Shown piece by piece: positions 8,740 to 19,364 of a stretch of 64,000 nucleotides of DNA. The DNA is from Anaerococcus ihuae. Its GTDB lineage: Bacteria; Bacillota; Clostridia; Tissierellales; Peptoniphilaceae. The translations under genes and the position numbers were made by a program. The notes under the pieces were generated by a model. The model did no database searches. It had not been told where the DNA came from and saw nothing but the letters and a program-made list of their open reading frames with translations. Position 1 is the first letter of the stretch, and each line of letters begins with the position of its first letter. The stretch is from positions 874,001 to 938,000 of the forward strand of contig NZ_CAKMRU010000001.1 of the NCBI RefSeq assembly GCF_928368155.1, in the 5' to 3' direction.

Positions 8740-10916
8740 CTAAAAAATCCTCCTTTCACATATTTTTTTACCTTAAATGAATTTTTATAAAATTCTATCT
8801 TACAATATCCATCTTTTTGAGTATTGTATATTTTAACATTTTTCAAATTATCTAAGACTTCTTTTGATGGGTGTCCATAAGTATTTTTTCTTCCAGCTGA
8901 AATTAAAGCAACTTGTGGATTTGTTTTATTTACAAAATCCTTTGAAGTTGAAAATCTTGAACCATGATGGGATACTTTTAAAATATCAATATCTCTTGCT
9001 ACTTTTTGTTCATACTCCATCGGCAAATCACCCATAGTCAAAATTTTAAAATTATTTATCCTAATTAAAAGAGGCATAGAATTAGAATTTTCATCTCCAT
9101 TAAAATTTTCTAAACATTCAACGCTAAAATTTTTTCCCTTATAAATATTTCCCTCTTTCATTTCCAAAAATTTATAATTTTTACCTAAGTTTTTATTATA
9201 CTTATTTGAAATTATTACTCCAAGGTCAAATTCCCTATTTAATTCATCCAAAGCACCCATATGGTCTCGGTCTTCATGCGAAATAAAAGCTGCCTTGATT
9301 TTTTTTACACCTCTTGCTTTTAAATAAGGAAGGGCAATTTTTTCTGCAGATGAATAGTTTTTATAAGAAACTTCTCCACAATCAAATAAATAAAAATCAC
9401 CCTTATCTTCTAAAACAAAAAAATCCCCCTGCCCTACATCTAGCATTTGATAAGAAATAGGCTTATTTTTATCCTTTACTATAGAAAAAATAAGTATAAG
9501 CATTGAAGTTATAAGAAATTTTTTCGATCTTAATTTTTTATTTTTAAATTTTACAAGAATAAATAAAAGTATCAAATAATAAAAGCTAATTAAAATTGAT
9601 TCTTTGGGAAAATCTATACCAAAAATCGTAAAAGCATTTAAAAATCTACTGACATTTAAGATAGATTTTATCAAAAAATCCAAAATAATAAAAAAAATGG
9701 ACAAAAATCCACCAATAAGTGGATAGAGAAAAATTATTGCAAATATTATGTACAAGGCTATTGAAAAAATTGGAACTATTACAAAGTTTGCAAAAAAACT
9801 AAGCAAATTTATATAGCCATAATAATAAATTATATGAAAAGCCAAAGTAATTTGTAAAATTCCTATAAAAATCATATATTTTTTCAAATAAGAATACTTT
9901 TTTCCTCTGATAAGCTTTGGATAAATTACATAAATTGCATAGCCAGCTAAAAATGAAAGAAAAAATCCTGCATTAAAGATTGCAAAAGGATTTATAAATA
10001 AAATAATTAGCATGGCAAGGATTAAATTTTTTTCCATGTCTTTTCCCTTTTTAAATAAAAATGCCAAAAAAGAAAGGCTATAAATAATTAAAACTCTCAA
10101 AACTGAAAAAGGAAAAGATATTAGATAAGCATAAAATAGACAAAAAGCCAAGGATATAGGGTAGGCTAATTTATAAGAAATTTTTGACCTTATTAATAAA
10201 AATAAAATCAAAGTCATAAGAAGGTCAATATGAAGACCTGAAATTGCCAAAATATGAGCTAGACCTAATTTTGAAAGATCATCCCTATTTTCAAATTTTT
10301 CTGAAAGTATAACAGCTTTTACAAAAGAAAAAGATTCCTTGGATAAATTTTTCCCAAAAATTTTATTAATATAAGCCCTAAAATTTCTTTTTATATTCAA
10401 AAAAATAGAAGAAGATTGTCCCAATTTTTTATATGATTTTATATCAAGTTTAGTTTTGATTTTTTTAGAAAGTAAATATTTTCTATAAGAAAATAAAAAG
10501 GGATTGGTATTAGAATTTGGCCAAGAAATATCACAATTTGCCCTTATCCTATCTCCAATTTCAAAATTTTTATCAGAAATAAAAGAAGATTTCTCCTCTA
10601 TATTTTCAATCTTATTTGTAGCTTTCACATAATAGGTATAAGAATCCTTATTTTTTATTTTGTCATGTACAGTTAAATTCAAATCCAAATTTTCGTAACT
10701 ATCAAGCTTATAAGAAGAAAAAGAAAAAAACGCAATAAAAATCCCCAAGGAGAAACCAAAAAATAAAAAAGAAAGGGAAGATTTTTTTAATAACAATAAA
10801 ATTCCACATACAAATAAGCCTATAATCACAAATAAAAAATTATAAGCCTCAAAATATGTAAAAATTCCAATTCCTGAAATTAATGAAATAAGTAAAAAAA
10901 ATAGCTTTTTTCTCAT
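8736..10916 (-). CDS. comEC: ComEC/Rec2 DNA uptake channel
   Basis: Inner-membrane channel and nuclease of the natural-transformation machinery. The 726 residues comprise N-terminal membrane helices with a soluble DUF4131-type insert, then a central competence domain with many hydrophobic segments (from about 190 to 470, beginning near LGLAHILAISGLHIDLL), then a C-terminal metallo-beta-lactamase domain. That domain has LDVGQGDFFVLE, the metal motif SHEDRDHMG and KVSHHGSR. The protein looks intact, so DNA uptake may be functional. No comEA precedes it; GGGAG stands before the ATG. Confidence 0.94.
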   Translation of the reverse strand: MRKKLFFLLISLISGIGIFTYFEAYNFLFVIIGLFVCGILLLLKKSSLSFLFFGFSLGIFIAFFSFSSYKLDSYENLDLNLTVHDKIKNKDSYTYYVKATNKIENIEEKSSFISDKNFEIGDRIRANCDISWPNSNTNPFLFSYRKYLLSKKIKTKLDIKSYKKLGQSSSIFLNIKRNFRAYINKIFGKNLSKESFSFVKAVILSEKFENRDDLSKLGLAHILAISGLHIDLLMTLILFLLIRSKISYKLAYPISLAFCLFYAYLISFPFSVLRVLIIYSLSFLAFLFKKGKDMEKNLILAMLIILFINPFAIFNAGFFLSFLAGYAIYVIYPKLIRGKKYSYLKKYMIFIGILQITLAFHIIYYYGYINLLSFFANFVIVPIFSIALYIIFAIIFLYPLIGGFLSIFFIILDFLIKSILNVSRFLNAFTIFGIDFPKESILISFYYLILLFILVKFKNKKLRSKKFLITSMLILIFSIVKDKNKPISYQMLDVGQGDFFVLEDKGDFYLFDCGEVSYKNYSSAEKIALPYLKARGVKKIKAAFISHEDRDHMGALDELNREFDLGVIISNKYNKNLGKNYKFLEMKEGNIYKGKNFSVECLENFNGDENSNSMPLLIRINNFKILTMGDLPMEYEQKVARDIDILKVSHHGSRFSTSKDFVNKTNPQVALISAGRKNTYGHPSKEVLDNLKNVKIYNTQKDGYCKIEFYKNSFKVKKYVKGGFFR

Positions 10917-10945
10917 AAGATTCTCCCAATATGATTATAACATAT

Positions 10946-10953
10946 GATATAAT
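10946..10953 (+). promoter_or_regulatory. Extended -10 promoter for the AlaX-like gene
   Basis: TGATATAAT (TG-N-TATAAT) lies 18 bp before the ATG at 10971, with GAGGT as ribosome binding site between. No convincing -35 is seen. Confidence 0.5.
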
Positions 10954-10970
10954 GATTTAGAGGTAATTTT

Positions 10971-11717
10971 ATGAAAGATTTGCTATACATTAGTCATCCA
11001 CATATAAATCAAATAAGTGCAAAGATTGTAAAAAGAAAATATGAAGATGAGAATACAAAGATTATTTTGGATAGGAGCATTTTTATGCCGAATTCTTCCT
11101 ATTTATTGGACGAAAATCCAAAAATTTCTGAAAATGATCTTTTGGATGTTGAATTTATAAACGGAAATTTGGTCCATACAATAAAAAATAAACCCCAAAA
11201 ATCTTCTGTAGAGCTTTATATAGACAAGGAAAAAAGAGAAAAAAACTTAAGTTATAACACAGCTTATTACATCTTCAAGTCGCTTTTTTATAGATTTTAT
11301 AATACAGATAAATTAAAGTTAAAAATCAAAAAATCTCATGGACAAATAGAAATTTCTAATTTTTATGAGGACTTTGATTCTGATGGTTTTTTGAAAATTT
11401 TTAATAAAATAATAGATTTGGGATTAAAAATAAATAAGAACAAAGATTTTGTTTGGATAAATGGCTTTGATAAATTTGAAAATTCTGGAGTTTATTTAAA
11501 TAACACTAAATACCTAGAGGGAATTTTTATTTCTTCAGTTGAACAAATTGAAAAAAATCTATTTATTGATTTTATTACAGGTAATGACTATAAAAATTTC
11601 ACAAAAAACAATATAAATCTTATTGAAAATATTAAGAATATATCACTTGAAGAAATTACTTCTTCTGAAAAAATTAGAAAAATAATTTCAATAATTCAAA
11701 AATCTAGACATATTTAA
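10971..11717 (+). CDS. AlaX-like protein lacking metal ligands
   Basis: Not confidently named, but the layout follows the alanyl-tRNA editing (AlaX/tRNA_SAD) fold. IILDRSIFMPNSSY corresponds to the LDRTxFYPxGGGQ strand, LLDVEFINGNLVHTI to the next beta unit, and DKEKREKNLSYNTAYYIF to the helix that normally carries HTAxH. Here that motif is N96-T-A-Y-Y100. The second metal motif (CxGxH) aligns with SGVYLNNT (172-179). All expected zinc ligands are therefore replaced. It is 248 residues, has its own promoter, and lies divergent from comEC and convergent with leuS. It may bind tRNA or aminoacyl-tRNA without hydrolysis; that function is inference. Confidence 0.5.
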   Translation: MKDLLYISHPHINQISAKIVKRKYEDENTKIILDRSIFMPNSSYLLDENPKISENDLLDVEFINGNLVHTIKNKPQKSSVELYIDKEKREKNLSYNTAYYIFKSLFYRFYNTDKLKLKIKKSHGQIEISNFYEDFDSDGFLKIFNKIIDLGLKINKNKDFVWINGFDKFENSGVYLNNTKYLEGIFISSVEQIEKNLFIDFITGNDYKNFTKNNINLIENIKNISLEEITSSEKIRKIISIIQKSRHI

Positions 11718-11756
11718 AAGGCCCTTGCAACAATTTGCAAGAGCCTTATTTTTATT
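11716..11756. terminator. Bidirectional terminator between AlaX-like gene and leuS
   Basis: AAGGC-CTTGCAA pairs with TTGCAAG-GCCTT, with A or T runs on both sides. It serves the plus-strand gene ending at 11717 and leuS ending at 11752. Confidence 0.8.
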
Positions 11757-14160
11757 TTACAAGTAAATTCAATATTTTTCCTGGTACGTATATTACCTTA
11801 AATATATTTTTACCGTCTATATATTTTTGTATATTTTGATCATTTTCTGCACTTGTTACTGCATCTTCTTGATCAGCATCTTTTGAAATTTTTATTGTAG
11901 CCCTAACTTTTCCGTTTACTTGAACAGGAAGTTCTATTGAATCATATTCAAGTTTACTTTTATCATAAGTTGGCCAGCTTGCTTCATTCAATTCACCTTC
12001 AAAACCAATTTCTTCCCACAATTCTTCTGTCAAGTGAGGAGCAACAGGATTTAATAAAATTAAATATGTTTTGAAATCTTTTTTGGTAATTTTCCCAATA
12101 TTTCTCATCTCATTTAATAAGGACATAAGAGCGGCTATAGCTGTGTTATATTTTAAAGATTCATAATCATCAGTTACTTTTTTAATTGTTTGGTTAATTA
12201 AAATTTCGATTTCTTTTGTGTAAGAATCTCCATCCTCAACTAAATCATAAAGATTAAACACTCTTTCCAAATATTTTCTACAACCTTTTACACCCTCATC
12301 TGACCATGGAGCTGTAGACCTAAAATCTCCAATAAACATTTCATAACATCTTAGAGTATCTGCCCCATAATCCCTTACAATATCATCAGGATTTACAACA
12401 TTTCCTCTTGATTTTGACATTTTTTGATGGTCTTCTCCCAAAATCATTCCGTGAGAAGTTCTTTTTAGATATGGTTCTTTTGTAGGAACTTTTCCTATAT
12501 CATACAAAAATTTGTGCCAAAATCTTGAATACAATAAGTGAAGGGTTGTATGTTCCATTCCACCATTGTACCAATCAACTGGTGTGTAATAATCTAAACT
12601 TTCTTTGCTTGCAAAATCTTCATTATTATTTGGATCTGTATATCTTAAATAATACCAAGAAGATCCAGCCCATTGTGGCATGGTGTCAGTTTCTCTTTTT
12701 GCTGGCTTTCCACAAATTGGACATTTTGTATTTATAAATTCATCAATTTTTGAAAGTGGACTTTCTCCATCATCAGTTACTTCATAAGATTCAACATCTG
12801 GTAATTCTATTGGTAAATTTTCTTCCTTTTCTTGAACCCATCCATGTTCTTCACAATAAATCATTGGGATTGGTTCTCCCCAATATCTTTGTCTAGAAAA
12901 TACCCAATCTCTTAATTTATAATTTGTTTTTGCAGAACCAATATTTTTTTCTTCTACAAATTCTATCATTTTCTTTTTAGCATCTTCTACGGATAAACCA
13001 TTTAGAAAATCTGAATTTATCAAAAGTCCCTTGTCAATTGAAGTAGTTGGTAAATCTTCATCTCCTGTATCAATTACAGGAATAATTGGCATATCAAATT
13101 TTTGTGCAAATTCAAAATCTCTCTCGTCGTGTGCAGGAACTGCCATTATAGCCCCAGTTCCATAAGAAATTAAAACATAATCTGAAATCCAAATTGGAAT
13201 TTCTTTTCCATTTACAGGATTTATTGCAGAAATTCCATCAAGCATTACACCAGTTTTTTCCTTTGTAAGCTCACTTCTTTCAAAATCAGATTTTTTCTTG
13301 GCAAAATCTTGATATTCTTTTACATCATCTAAATTTTTAATTTCATCTTTAAATTTTTCAAGCATTGGATGCTCTGGTGCAATTACCATATAAGTTGCAC
13401 CAAAAATTGTATCAGGTCTTGTTGTGTAGACATTTAATTTATAATCTTTATCCTTTAAAGAAAAGTTTATTTCTGCCCCGTGGCTTCTGCCTATCCAATT
13501 TTTTTGTTGAGTTTTGATTTTTTCTTCATAATCAACTTCATCCAAATCATCAATAAGTCTATCAGCATATTCTGTAATTTTTAGCATCCATTGATTTTTA
13601 ACTTTATGAGTAACTTCAGACCCACATCTTTCACATTTTCCATCAACAACTTCCTCATTAGCAAGACCAACCTTACAAGATGGACACCAGTTTACTGGCA
13701 TTTCTTTTTTATAAGCAAGTCCATTTTTATATAATTGAATGAAAATCCATTGAGTCCATTTATAGTAGTTTGGATCTGTAGTATTTACTTCTTTGGACCA
13801 ATCAAATGAAAATCCAATTGATTTCATTTGAGCCTTGAAATTTTTAATATTATCCCTAGTTACAATTGCAGGATGGATATGATTTTTTATAGCATAATTT
13901 TCTGTAGGAAGCCCAAACGCATCCCAGCCCATTGGATAAATTACATTTTCGCCTTGAAGTCTTCTTTTTCTCGCAACAATATCCAAAGCTGTGTATGGTC
14001 TTGGGTGACCAACGTGAAGTCCTTGACCTGATGGGTAAGGAAATTCTACAAGTGGGTAGAATTTTTTCTTATTTTTATCAATTTCTGATTTAAAAGTTTC
14101 ATTTTCATCCCATTTTTCTTGCCATTTTTTTTCAATGGCATTTGGATTATATTCTCTCAT
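11752..14160 (-). CDS. leuS: Leucyl-tRNA synthetase
   Basis: Class I synthetase charging tRNA-Leu (802 residues, bacterial type). The HIGH motif is HVGHP within [16 protein letters not shown], and KMSKS occurs as [12 protein letters not shown]. The CP1 editing domain carries [12 protein letters not shown] and [10 protein letters not shown] zinc-ribbon segment with CxxC pairs (CPSC, CERC and CPIC) is present. The anticodon-binding domain and C-terminal domain are complete. The gene begins 10 nt after asnS with TAAGGAG before the ATG, so it is the last gene of rarA-asnS-leuS. No T-box is visible in front of it. Confidence 0.98.
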   Translation of the reverse strand: MREYNPNAIEKKWQEKWDENETFKSEIDKNKKKFYPLVEFPYPSGQGLHVGHPRPYTALDIVARKRRLQGENVIYPMGWDAFGLPTENYAIKNHIHPAIVTRDNIKNFKAQMKSIGFSFDWSKEVNTTDPNYYKWTQWIFIQLYKNGLAYKKEMPVNWCPSCKVGLANEEVVDGKCERCGSEVTHKVKNQWMLKITEYADRLIDDLDEVDYEEKIKTQQKNWIGRSHGAEINFSLKDKDYKLNVYTTRPDTIFGATYMVIAPEHPMLEKFKDEIKNLDDVKEYQDFAKKKSDFERSELTKEKTGVMLDGISAINPVNGKEIPIWISDYVLISYGTGAIMAVPAHDERDFEFAQKFDMPIIPVIDTGDEDLPTTSIDKGLLINSDFLNGLSVEDAKKKMIEFVEEKNIGSAKTNYKLRDWVFSRQRYWGEPIPMIYCEEHGWVQEKEENLPIELPDVESYEVTDDGESPLSKIDEFINTKCPICGKPAKRETDTMPQWAGSSWYYLRYTDPNNNEDFASKESLDYYTPVDWYNGGMEHTTLHLLYSRFWHKFLYDIGKVPTKEPYLKRTSHGMILGEDHQKMSKSRGNVVNPDDIVRDYGADTLRCYEMFIGDFRSTAPWSDEGVKGCRKYLERVFNLYDLVEDGDSYTKEIEILINQTIKKVTDDYESLKYNTAIAALMSLLNEMRNIGKITKKDFKTYLILLNPVAPHLTEELWEEIGFEGELNEASWPTYDKSKLEYDSIELPVQVNGKVRATIKISKDADQEDAVTSAENDQNIQKYIDGKNIFKVIYVPGKILNLLVK

Positions 14161-14169
14161 AATTTCTCC

Positions 14170-15558
14170 TTAGTTTTTTGATGCAAAAGACTTTACTGTT
14201 CTTGGATAAGGGATTACATCACGGATATTTTTCATTCCAGTTAAATACATAACAGCTCTTTCAAATCCAAGACCGTATCCTGAGTGAACAACACTTCCAT
14301 ATTTTCTTAAATCTAGATAATTTTGATAATCTTCAATTTTTAGACCATTATCTTCCATGGATTTTACAAGTTCGTCGTATCTTTCTTCCCTTTGGCTTCC
14401 ACCTATTAATTCACCAACAGCTGGAACCAACATATCAAATGCTGCAACAGTTTTTCCATCTTCATTTCTTCTCATATAAAATGCCTTAATATCTTTTGGA
14501 TAGTCTGTTACAAATACTGGACCATCAACTATTTTTTCAGATAAATATCTTTCATGTTCAGTTTGAAGATCCATTCCCCATTTTACAGGATATTCAAAAT
14601 CTACATCAGCTTCTTGTAATTTTTCAATAGCATCAGTATAAGTAATTCTTGCAAAATTTGCATCTTTAACTTTTGTAAGTCTTTCAATTAAAGTATTATC
14701 AACTCTTTCATTGAAAAATTCAATCTCATCCTTACAATTTTCTAAAACATATTCAATCATATATTTCATCATCTCTTCAGCCACATCCATACAAACATTA
14801 TAGTCTGCAAAGGCAAGTTCAGGTTCAAGCATCCAAAATTCTGCAGCATGTCTTGGTGTGTTTGACTCTTCAGCCCTAAATGTTGGACCGAAAGTATAGA
14901 TATTTGATAAAGCAAGGGCATAATCTTCAGCTTCAAGTTGTCCTGAAACTGTTAAATAAGATTTTTTGCCAAAGAAATCTTTAGAAAAGTCAACTTTTCC
15001 CTTTTCATCAAGATCTGGTTTTTCTAAGTTTTGTGTTGTTACTTGAAACATTTCTCCAGCACCTTCTGTATCAGATGCAGTAATTAGTGGAGCGTTTAGA
15101 TAAATAAATCCTTTTTCTTGGAAAAATTTATGAAGAACAAAAGCAAGTTTTGATCTTAATCTAAATACGGCCCTATAAGTATTTGTTCTAACCCTAAGAT
15201 GAGGAATAGTTCTCATATATTCAAGAGATTGTTTTTGTTTTTGAATTGGAAATTTCTCATCACTGTGACCTAAAACTTCTACAGATTTTGCTTGAAGTTC
15301 ATAAGCTTGTTTTGCATTATTTGTTTTTACTAGAATTCCTTTGATTTTTAATGATGCTGAAAGATGTTCTTTTTGTAAATCTTCAAAATTTTCTAAATCT
15401 TTTCCAACAACAATTTGTAAATTTTTAAAAATTGTTCCATCATTTAGTTCAATAAAACCTACATTTTTTGTAAATCTTGCTTGTCTAATCCAGCCTTCGA
15501 CTGTAATTTCTTGGTCAATGTATTTTTCAACATCTTTTTTAATCTCTAATAATTTCAT
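14170..15558 (-). CDS. asnS: Asparaginyl-tRNA synthetase
   Basis: Class IIb synthetase (462 residues). The N-terminal OB-fold anticodon domain begins near [19 protein letters not shown]. The catalytic domain has motif 2 [18 protein letters not shown], which marks AsnRS rather than AspRS, and motif 3 [15 protein letters not shown] near the C-terminus. The start overlaps the 3' end of rarA by about 20 nt, with GAGAGGAAATAAGG before the ATG. Confidence 0.97.
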   Translation of the reverse strand: MKLLEIKKDVEKYIDQEITVEGWIRQARFTKNVGFIELNDGTIFKNLQIVVGKDLENFEDLQKEHLSASLKIKGILVKTNNAKQAYELQAKSVEVLGHSDEKFPIQKQKQSLEYMRTIPHLRVRTNTYRAVFRLRSKLAFVLHKFFQEKGFIYLNAPLITASDTEGAGEMFQVTTQNLEKPDLDEKGKVDFSKDFFGKKSYLTVSGQLEAEDYALALSNIYTFGPTFRAEESNTPRHAAEFWMLEPELAFADYNVCMDVAEEMMKYMIEYVLENCKDEIEFFNERVDNTLIERLTKVKDANFARITYTDAIEKLQEADVDFEYPVKWGMDLQTEHERYLSEKIVDGPVFVTDYPKDIKAFYMRRNEDGKTVAAFDMLVPAVGELIGGSQREERYDELVKSMEDNGLKIEDYQNYLDLRKYGSVVHSGYGLGFERAVMYLTGMKNIRDVIPYPRTVKSFASKN

Positions 15559-16870
15559 CCTTATTTCCTCTCTTAATTTTTTCTAAATTTTCATTAAGTA
15601 TTTTTTCATAACCTATATCTTTTGACTTATAAAACTTTTCATTTAAAAATCCATCCGGAAGATAATCTTGATCAACATATCCGTTATAATCGTGTGGGTA
15701 CAAATAGGTATCCTTAACAAGATTTTTACTTTCCTTATAATGAGTATCTTTAAGTTTATTAGGAACTTCAAGATCTCTTTCATTTTTTACAAAATCCATT
15801 GCCTTATTTATAGCAAGATAAGTAGAATTATTTTTCTTTGCCAAAGACAAATAAATACAAGTCTCGGCCAAAATAATCCTAGCTTCTGGCATTCCTACAG
15901 TATTTATTGCAGTAAAAGTATTTGTAGCAAGGCTTAAAGCATAGGGATCTGCAAGAGAAATATCTTCCGATGCAAATATAATCATACTTCTTGCAATAAA
16001 TTTAATATCTTCACCGCTATTTAACATTTTTGCCAAATAATAAACAGCTGCATCAGGATCTGATCCTCTCATGGATTTTATAAAGGCAGATATTGTATCA
16101 TAGTGTCTATCTCCATTTCTATCATAAATAGAAATCTTTTTTTGAATAGAATTTAAGATACTTTTTCGATCAACTTCTATTATACCTTCTTTATCATCTT
16201 GTGAAAATATCGCAATTTCCATTGCATTTAACAAGGCCCTACAATCTCCATTTGAATATTTGACAAGAGTATCTTTTGCATCATCATCTATTTTAATATT
16301 TTTATTTTGCAAAACCCTATCTTTTGTCAAAGCCATATCAATTAGTCTATATAAATCTTTATCTGTATGAGCTTTTAATTCAAAAACATACATTCTAGAT
16401 ATTAAAGCCTTATTTACTTCAAAATACGGATTTTCTGTTGTTGCTCCAATTAAAATAATTGTAGAATCTTCTACAAAAGGCAAAAGATAATCTTGTTGGC
16501 TTTTATTAAACCTATGAATCTCGTCTATAAATAAGATTGTTTTTTTATTTTCAAATTTTAAATTGTCTTTTGCAATTTCAATTTTTTTCTTTAAATCATT
16601 AATTCCACTTGCAACTGCTGAAACTTTTTCGAAAGCCATATTGGTAGAATTTGAAATAATTTTAGCAAGAGTTGTTTTTCCAACTCCTGGAGGTCCATAA
16701 AAAATAGAAGAATAAATCCTATCAGATTTTATCATTCTTCTTATAATTTTACCTTCTCCAAGCAGATGATCTTGGCCTAAAAAATCTTCAATTTTTTCAG
16801 GTCGCATCCTATCCGCTAAGGGAGCAGATTTTTCTAATTGTCTTTGTTTATTTAATTCAAATAGATCCAT
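15539..16870 (-). CDS. rarA: Replication-associated recombination protein A (RarA/MgsA)
   Basis: AAA+ ATPase related to clamp loaders that acts at stalled replication forks. It contains [15 protein letters not shown], Walker [14 protein letters not shown], Walker [17 protein letters not shown] and sensor 1 [14 protein letters not shown]. The C-terminal MgsA tetramerisation domain includes [17 protein letters not shown] and [20 protein letters not shown] prefer the ATG at 16870 (MDLFELNKQ). Longer readings begin at a TTG at 16924 and add 18 residues not typical of the family. No strong ribosome binding site precedes either. Confidence 0.94.
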   Translation of the reverse strand: MDLFELNKQRQLEKSAPLADRMRPEKIEDFLGQDHLLGEGKIIRRMIKSDRIYSSIFYGPPGVGKTTLAKIISNSTNMAFEKVSAVASGINDLKKKIEIAKDNLKFENKKTILFIDEIHRFNKSQQDYLLPFVEDSTIILIGATTENPYFEVNKALISRMYVFELKAHTDKDLYRLIDMALTKDRVLQNKNIKIDDDAKDTLVKYSNGDCRALLNAMEIAIFSQDDKEGIIEVDRKSILNSIQKKISIYDRNGDRHYDTISAFIKSMRGSDPDAAVYYLAKMLNSGEDIKFIARSMIIFASEDISLADPYALSLATNTFTAINTVGMPEARIILAETCIYLSLAKKNNSTYLAINKAMDFVKNERDLEVPNKLKDTHYKESKNLVKDTYLYPHDYNGYVDQDYLPDGFLNEKFYKSKDIGYEKILNENLEKIKRGNKDEIIRD

Positions 16871-17011
16871 TTTATCCAATCTTTCAAAAAAAGGACTAAT
16901 GCTTATGACAAAATCAAAATACAAAGAAAATTTAAAGTTTTAATAAAATATTAAAGTTTTAATTTTCTGATTTTTTGATTTTATCAATTTTACGCAAAAG
17001 CCCTAAATTCC

Positions 17012-17467
17012 CTAATTTTTTTCTTTTAAATTTTTAATTTCTTTATAAAAACTTTCAACATCTTTAAATTCCCTATAGACTGATGCAAATCTCACATAAG
17101 CTACAGGATCTAATTTTTTTAGATGTTCCATGACAAATTTCCCAATGGTAGTGGATGATACTTCTTTTTTACCAATATGATTTATAGAAACTTCAACTTG
17201 ATCAGCTATTTTTTCAATTTCTTCCATACTTACCGGTCTTTTCTCGCAAGATTTTACTATTCCACTAATAAGTTTTGACCTATCGAAAGATTCTCTGGTG
17301 TTGTCTTTTTTTACAACCATCAATGTTTGATCTTCATACCTTTCGTATGTTGAAAATCTTTTATTACAAGTTTGGCAAAGCCTTCTTCTTCTTATAGCAT
17401 GATTATCTTCTGTTGCTCTAGAATCTATAACTTTTGTATCATTTGAGTCACAATATGGACACTTCAT
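17012..17467 (-). CDS. nrdR: Transcriptional repressor NrdR
   Basis: Repressor of ribonucleotide reductase genes (151 residues). The N-terminal zinc ribbon has CPYC and CQTC with RRRRLCQTC between, and the ATP-cone domain follows (VVKKDNTRESFDRSKLISGI). The start is one nucleotide beyond the ftsZ stop and lacks a clear ribosome binding site, which suggests translational coupling to ftsZ at the end of the division cluster. Confidence 0.96.
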   Translation of the reverse strand: MKCPYCDSNDTKVIDSRATEDNHAIRRRRLCQTCNKRFSTYERYEDQTLMVVKKDNTRESFDRSKLISGIVKSCEKRPVSMEEIEKIADQVEVSINHIGKKEVSSTTIGKFVMEHLKKLDPVAYVRFASVYREFKDVESFYKEIKNLKEKN

Positions 17468-17468
17468 T

Positions 17469-18551
17469 TTATTTTAAGAAGTCTGGAAGATCTATATCGT
17501 CAAATGGATTTGAAGATTTTTGACTTCTTTGTGCTGGTCTTTGACTTGCACCTTGTGAAGGTCTTCTAGTTTCTATTACTTCTCTTCTTTGGTTATCTTG
17601 GTCAAAACCAGTAGCTATTACTGTGATTTTAATATCATCACCTAATGATTCATCGCTTCCTACACCAAATATAATGTTAGCATCTGAATCAATGTGTTCT
17701 CTGATTAATTCTGCTGCTTCATTAGCCTCCATTAGACCAACTTCTGCTGCTGTTACATTTAATAAAACAGCGTTAGCTCCTTCGATTGATGTTTCAAGAA
17801 GTGGAGAGTTTACTGCAGCTTTTGCAGCATCTACAGCTCTATTTTCACCGCTTGCTCTACCAATTCCCATGTGAGCGATTCCTTGATCAGACATAATAGA
17901 TTTAACATCAGCAAAATCAAGGTTAATAACATTTGGTATAGCTATAAGTTCAGAAATACCACTTACAGCATCCATAAGTACTTGGTCAGCCATCTTAAAT
18001 GCATCTACCATTGATGTTCTTTTTTCTACAATTTGTAAAAGTCTATCGTTAGGAATTGTAATTAATGTATCAACGCTTTCTTTTAAAGCTTCTATTCCAC
18101 CTTCTGCAGATGTTTGTCTTTTTCTTCCTTCAAATGTAAAAGGACGAGTTACAACACCTACTGTAAGTATTCCTTGTTCTTTTGCTTTTCTTGCTACAAC
18201 AGGGGCTGCTCCAGTACCAGTTCCACCACCCATTCCGGCAGTGATAAATACCATGTCTGCTCCCTTGAGTGATTCATCAATTTCTGATTCACTTTCTTCA
18301 GCAGCTTTTTCACCAATTTCAGGATTAGCTCCAGCTCCAAGTCCTCTTGTAAGCTTTGCACCAATTTGTAATTTTATGTCAGCATTTGCTTCATTTAAAG
18401 TTTGAAGGTCTGTATTTAGTGCTATAAATTCTACTCCAGAAAGGCCGCCCTCTCTCATCCTACTTATAGCATTATTTCCACCTCCACCAACTCCAATTAC
18501 TTTTATTTTGGCTAAGGCGTTATTTTCTACTTCCATATTAATATTTGCCAT
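17469..18551 (-). CDS. ftsZ: Cell division protein FtsZ
   Basis: Tubulin-like GTPase forming the Z ring. Key elements are [11 protein letters not shown], the tubulin signature [12 protein letters not shown] and the synergy loop [11 protein letters not shown]. After a short Ser/Gln-rich linker it ends [10 protein letters not shown], the conserved C-terminal peptide that binds FtsA and SepF-type anchors. I start at the ATG at 18551 (MANINMEV), next to GGGGGAGG. An upstream ATG at 18569 would add MKRGRK without a ribosome binding site. No ftsA lies beside it, so the Z ring probably uses SepF or a distant ftsA (inference). Confidence 0.97.
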   Translation of the reverse strand: MANINMEVENNALAKIKVIGVGGGGNNAISRMREGGLSGVEFIALNTDLQTLNEANADIKLQIGAKLTRGLGAGANPEIGEKAAEESESEIDESLKGADMVFITAGMGGGTGTGAAPVVARKAKEQGILTVGVVTRPFTFEGRKRQTSAEGGIEALKESVDTLITIPNDRLLQIVEKRTSMVDAFKMADQVLMDAVSGISELIAIPNVINLDFADVKSIMSDQGIAHMGIGRASGENRAVDAAKAAVNSPLLETSIEGANAVLLNVTAAEVGLMEANEAAELIREHIDSDANIIFGVGSDESLGDDIKITVIATGFDQDNQRREVIETRRPSQGASQRPAQRSQKSSNPFDDIDLPDFLK

Positions 18552-18584
18552 CTTCCTCCCCCGTTTCATTAAGAATAATATTTT

Positions 18585-19364
18585 TTAATTATTTTCATCT
18601 TTTTCGTCAAGACTTTTTTCTTCAACTTCAACTACTGGATTCTTACCTTTATCAAAACTTATAGAATAAGCTTTTAATTTCTTATTTTCTATATCTTGTA
18701 AAACTGAATCAAGCAATTTAAGTTTATAATCATAATTTTTTAAATCTCCGAAATTAATCTGAATATCATTTATTATTATACCAATTTCATGATAGTTTTC
18801 CAAGTTAATTTCTTTTATGTCTTTAGCATATTTTAGCTTTTGTAGTGATTCAACAAATTTAATTATATTTTTATCATTACTAAATTTTTTTCCTATTTGT
18901 GGTTTACTTTTTAAACCCTTTATTTTTAATAAAGAATCATTTTCAACTTTTGAAGTTTTATCCAATACTTTTCCTGTATTTGCAATCAAATAATTGTCTT
19001 TTTTATAGCGTGCAAGCATATAAGGATATTCTTCTTTTACTTTGACAGTTATTTTATCAGGCCATTTTTTTTCTATTAAAACACTTTTTATAAGCTCTTC
19101 TTTTTCAAGATTTTCTATGCCTTCTTTTTCGTCATATAAAATTATATTTGTTCCCATAGGGCTATTTAATTTATCTAATATTCTCTCTTTTGTTAAAATC
19201 TTATTTCCCTTTATATAAACCTGAGAAATTTTATAATAATCGTGATTAAATAAATTAAATACTAAAATTAAACCAATAATAAATAATAAAAATATCACAT
19301 AAAAGGGTGTAAAAACTTTCTTTTTTCTTTTTAATTTTTTTCTTTTCCTATTTTTATTTTTCAT
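18585..19364 (-). CDS. divIB: Cell division protein DivIB/FtsQ
   Basis: Bitopic division protein. A very basic cytoplasmic N-terminus (about 16 residues of K and R) precedes one membrane segment (about 20-40, VIFLLFIIGLILVFNLF). A POTRA domain starts at YKISQVYIKGNKILT, and a beta domain is followed by an acidic tail. At 259 residues it fits Gram-positive DivIB. Its start lies inside the end of murG. Recruits and stabilises late division proteins with FtsL. Confidence 0.9.
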   Translation of the reverse strand: MKNKNRKRKKLKRKKKVFTPFYVIFLLFIIGLILVFNLFNHDYYKISQVYIKGNKILTKERILDKLNSPMGTNIILYDEKEGIENLEKEELIKSVLIEKKWPDKITVKVKEEYPYMLARYKKDNYLIANTGKVLDKTSKVENDSLLKIKGLKSKPQIGKKFSNDKNIIKFVESLQKLKYAKDIKEINLENYHEIGIIINDIQINFGDLKNYDYKLKLLDSVLQDIENKKLKAYSISFDKGKNPVVEVEEKSLDEKDENN

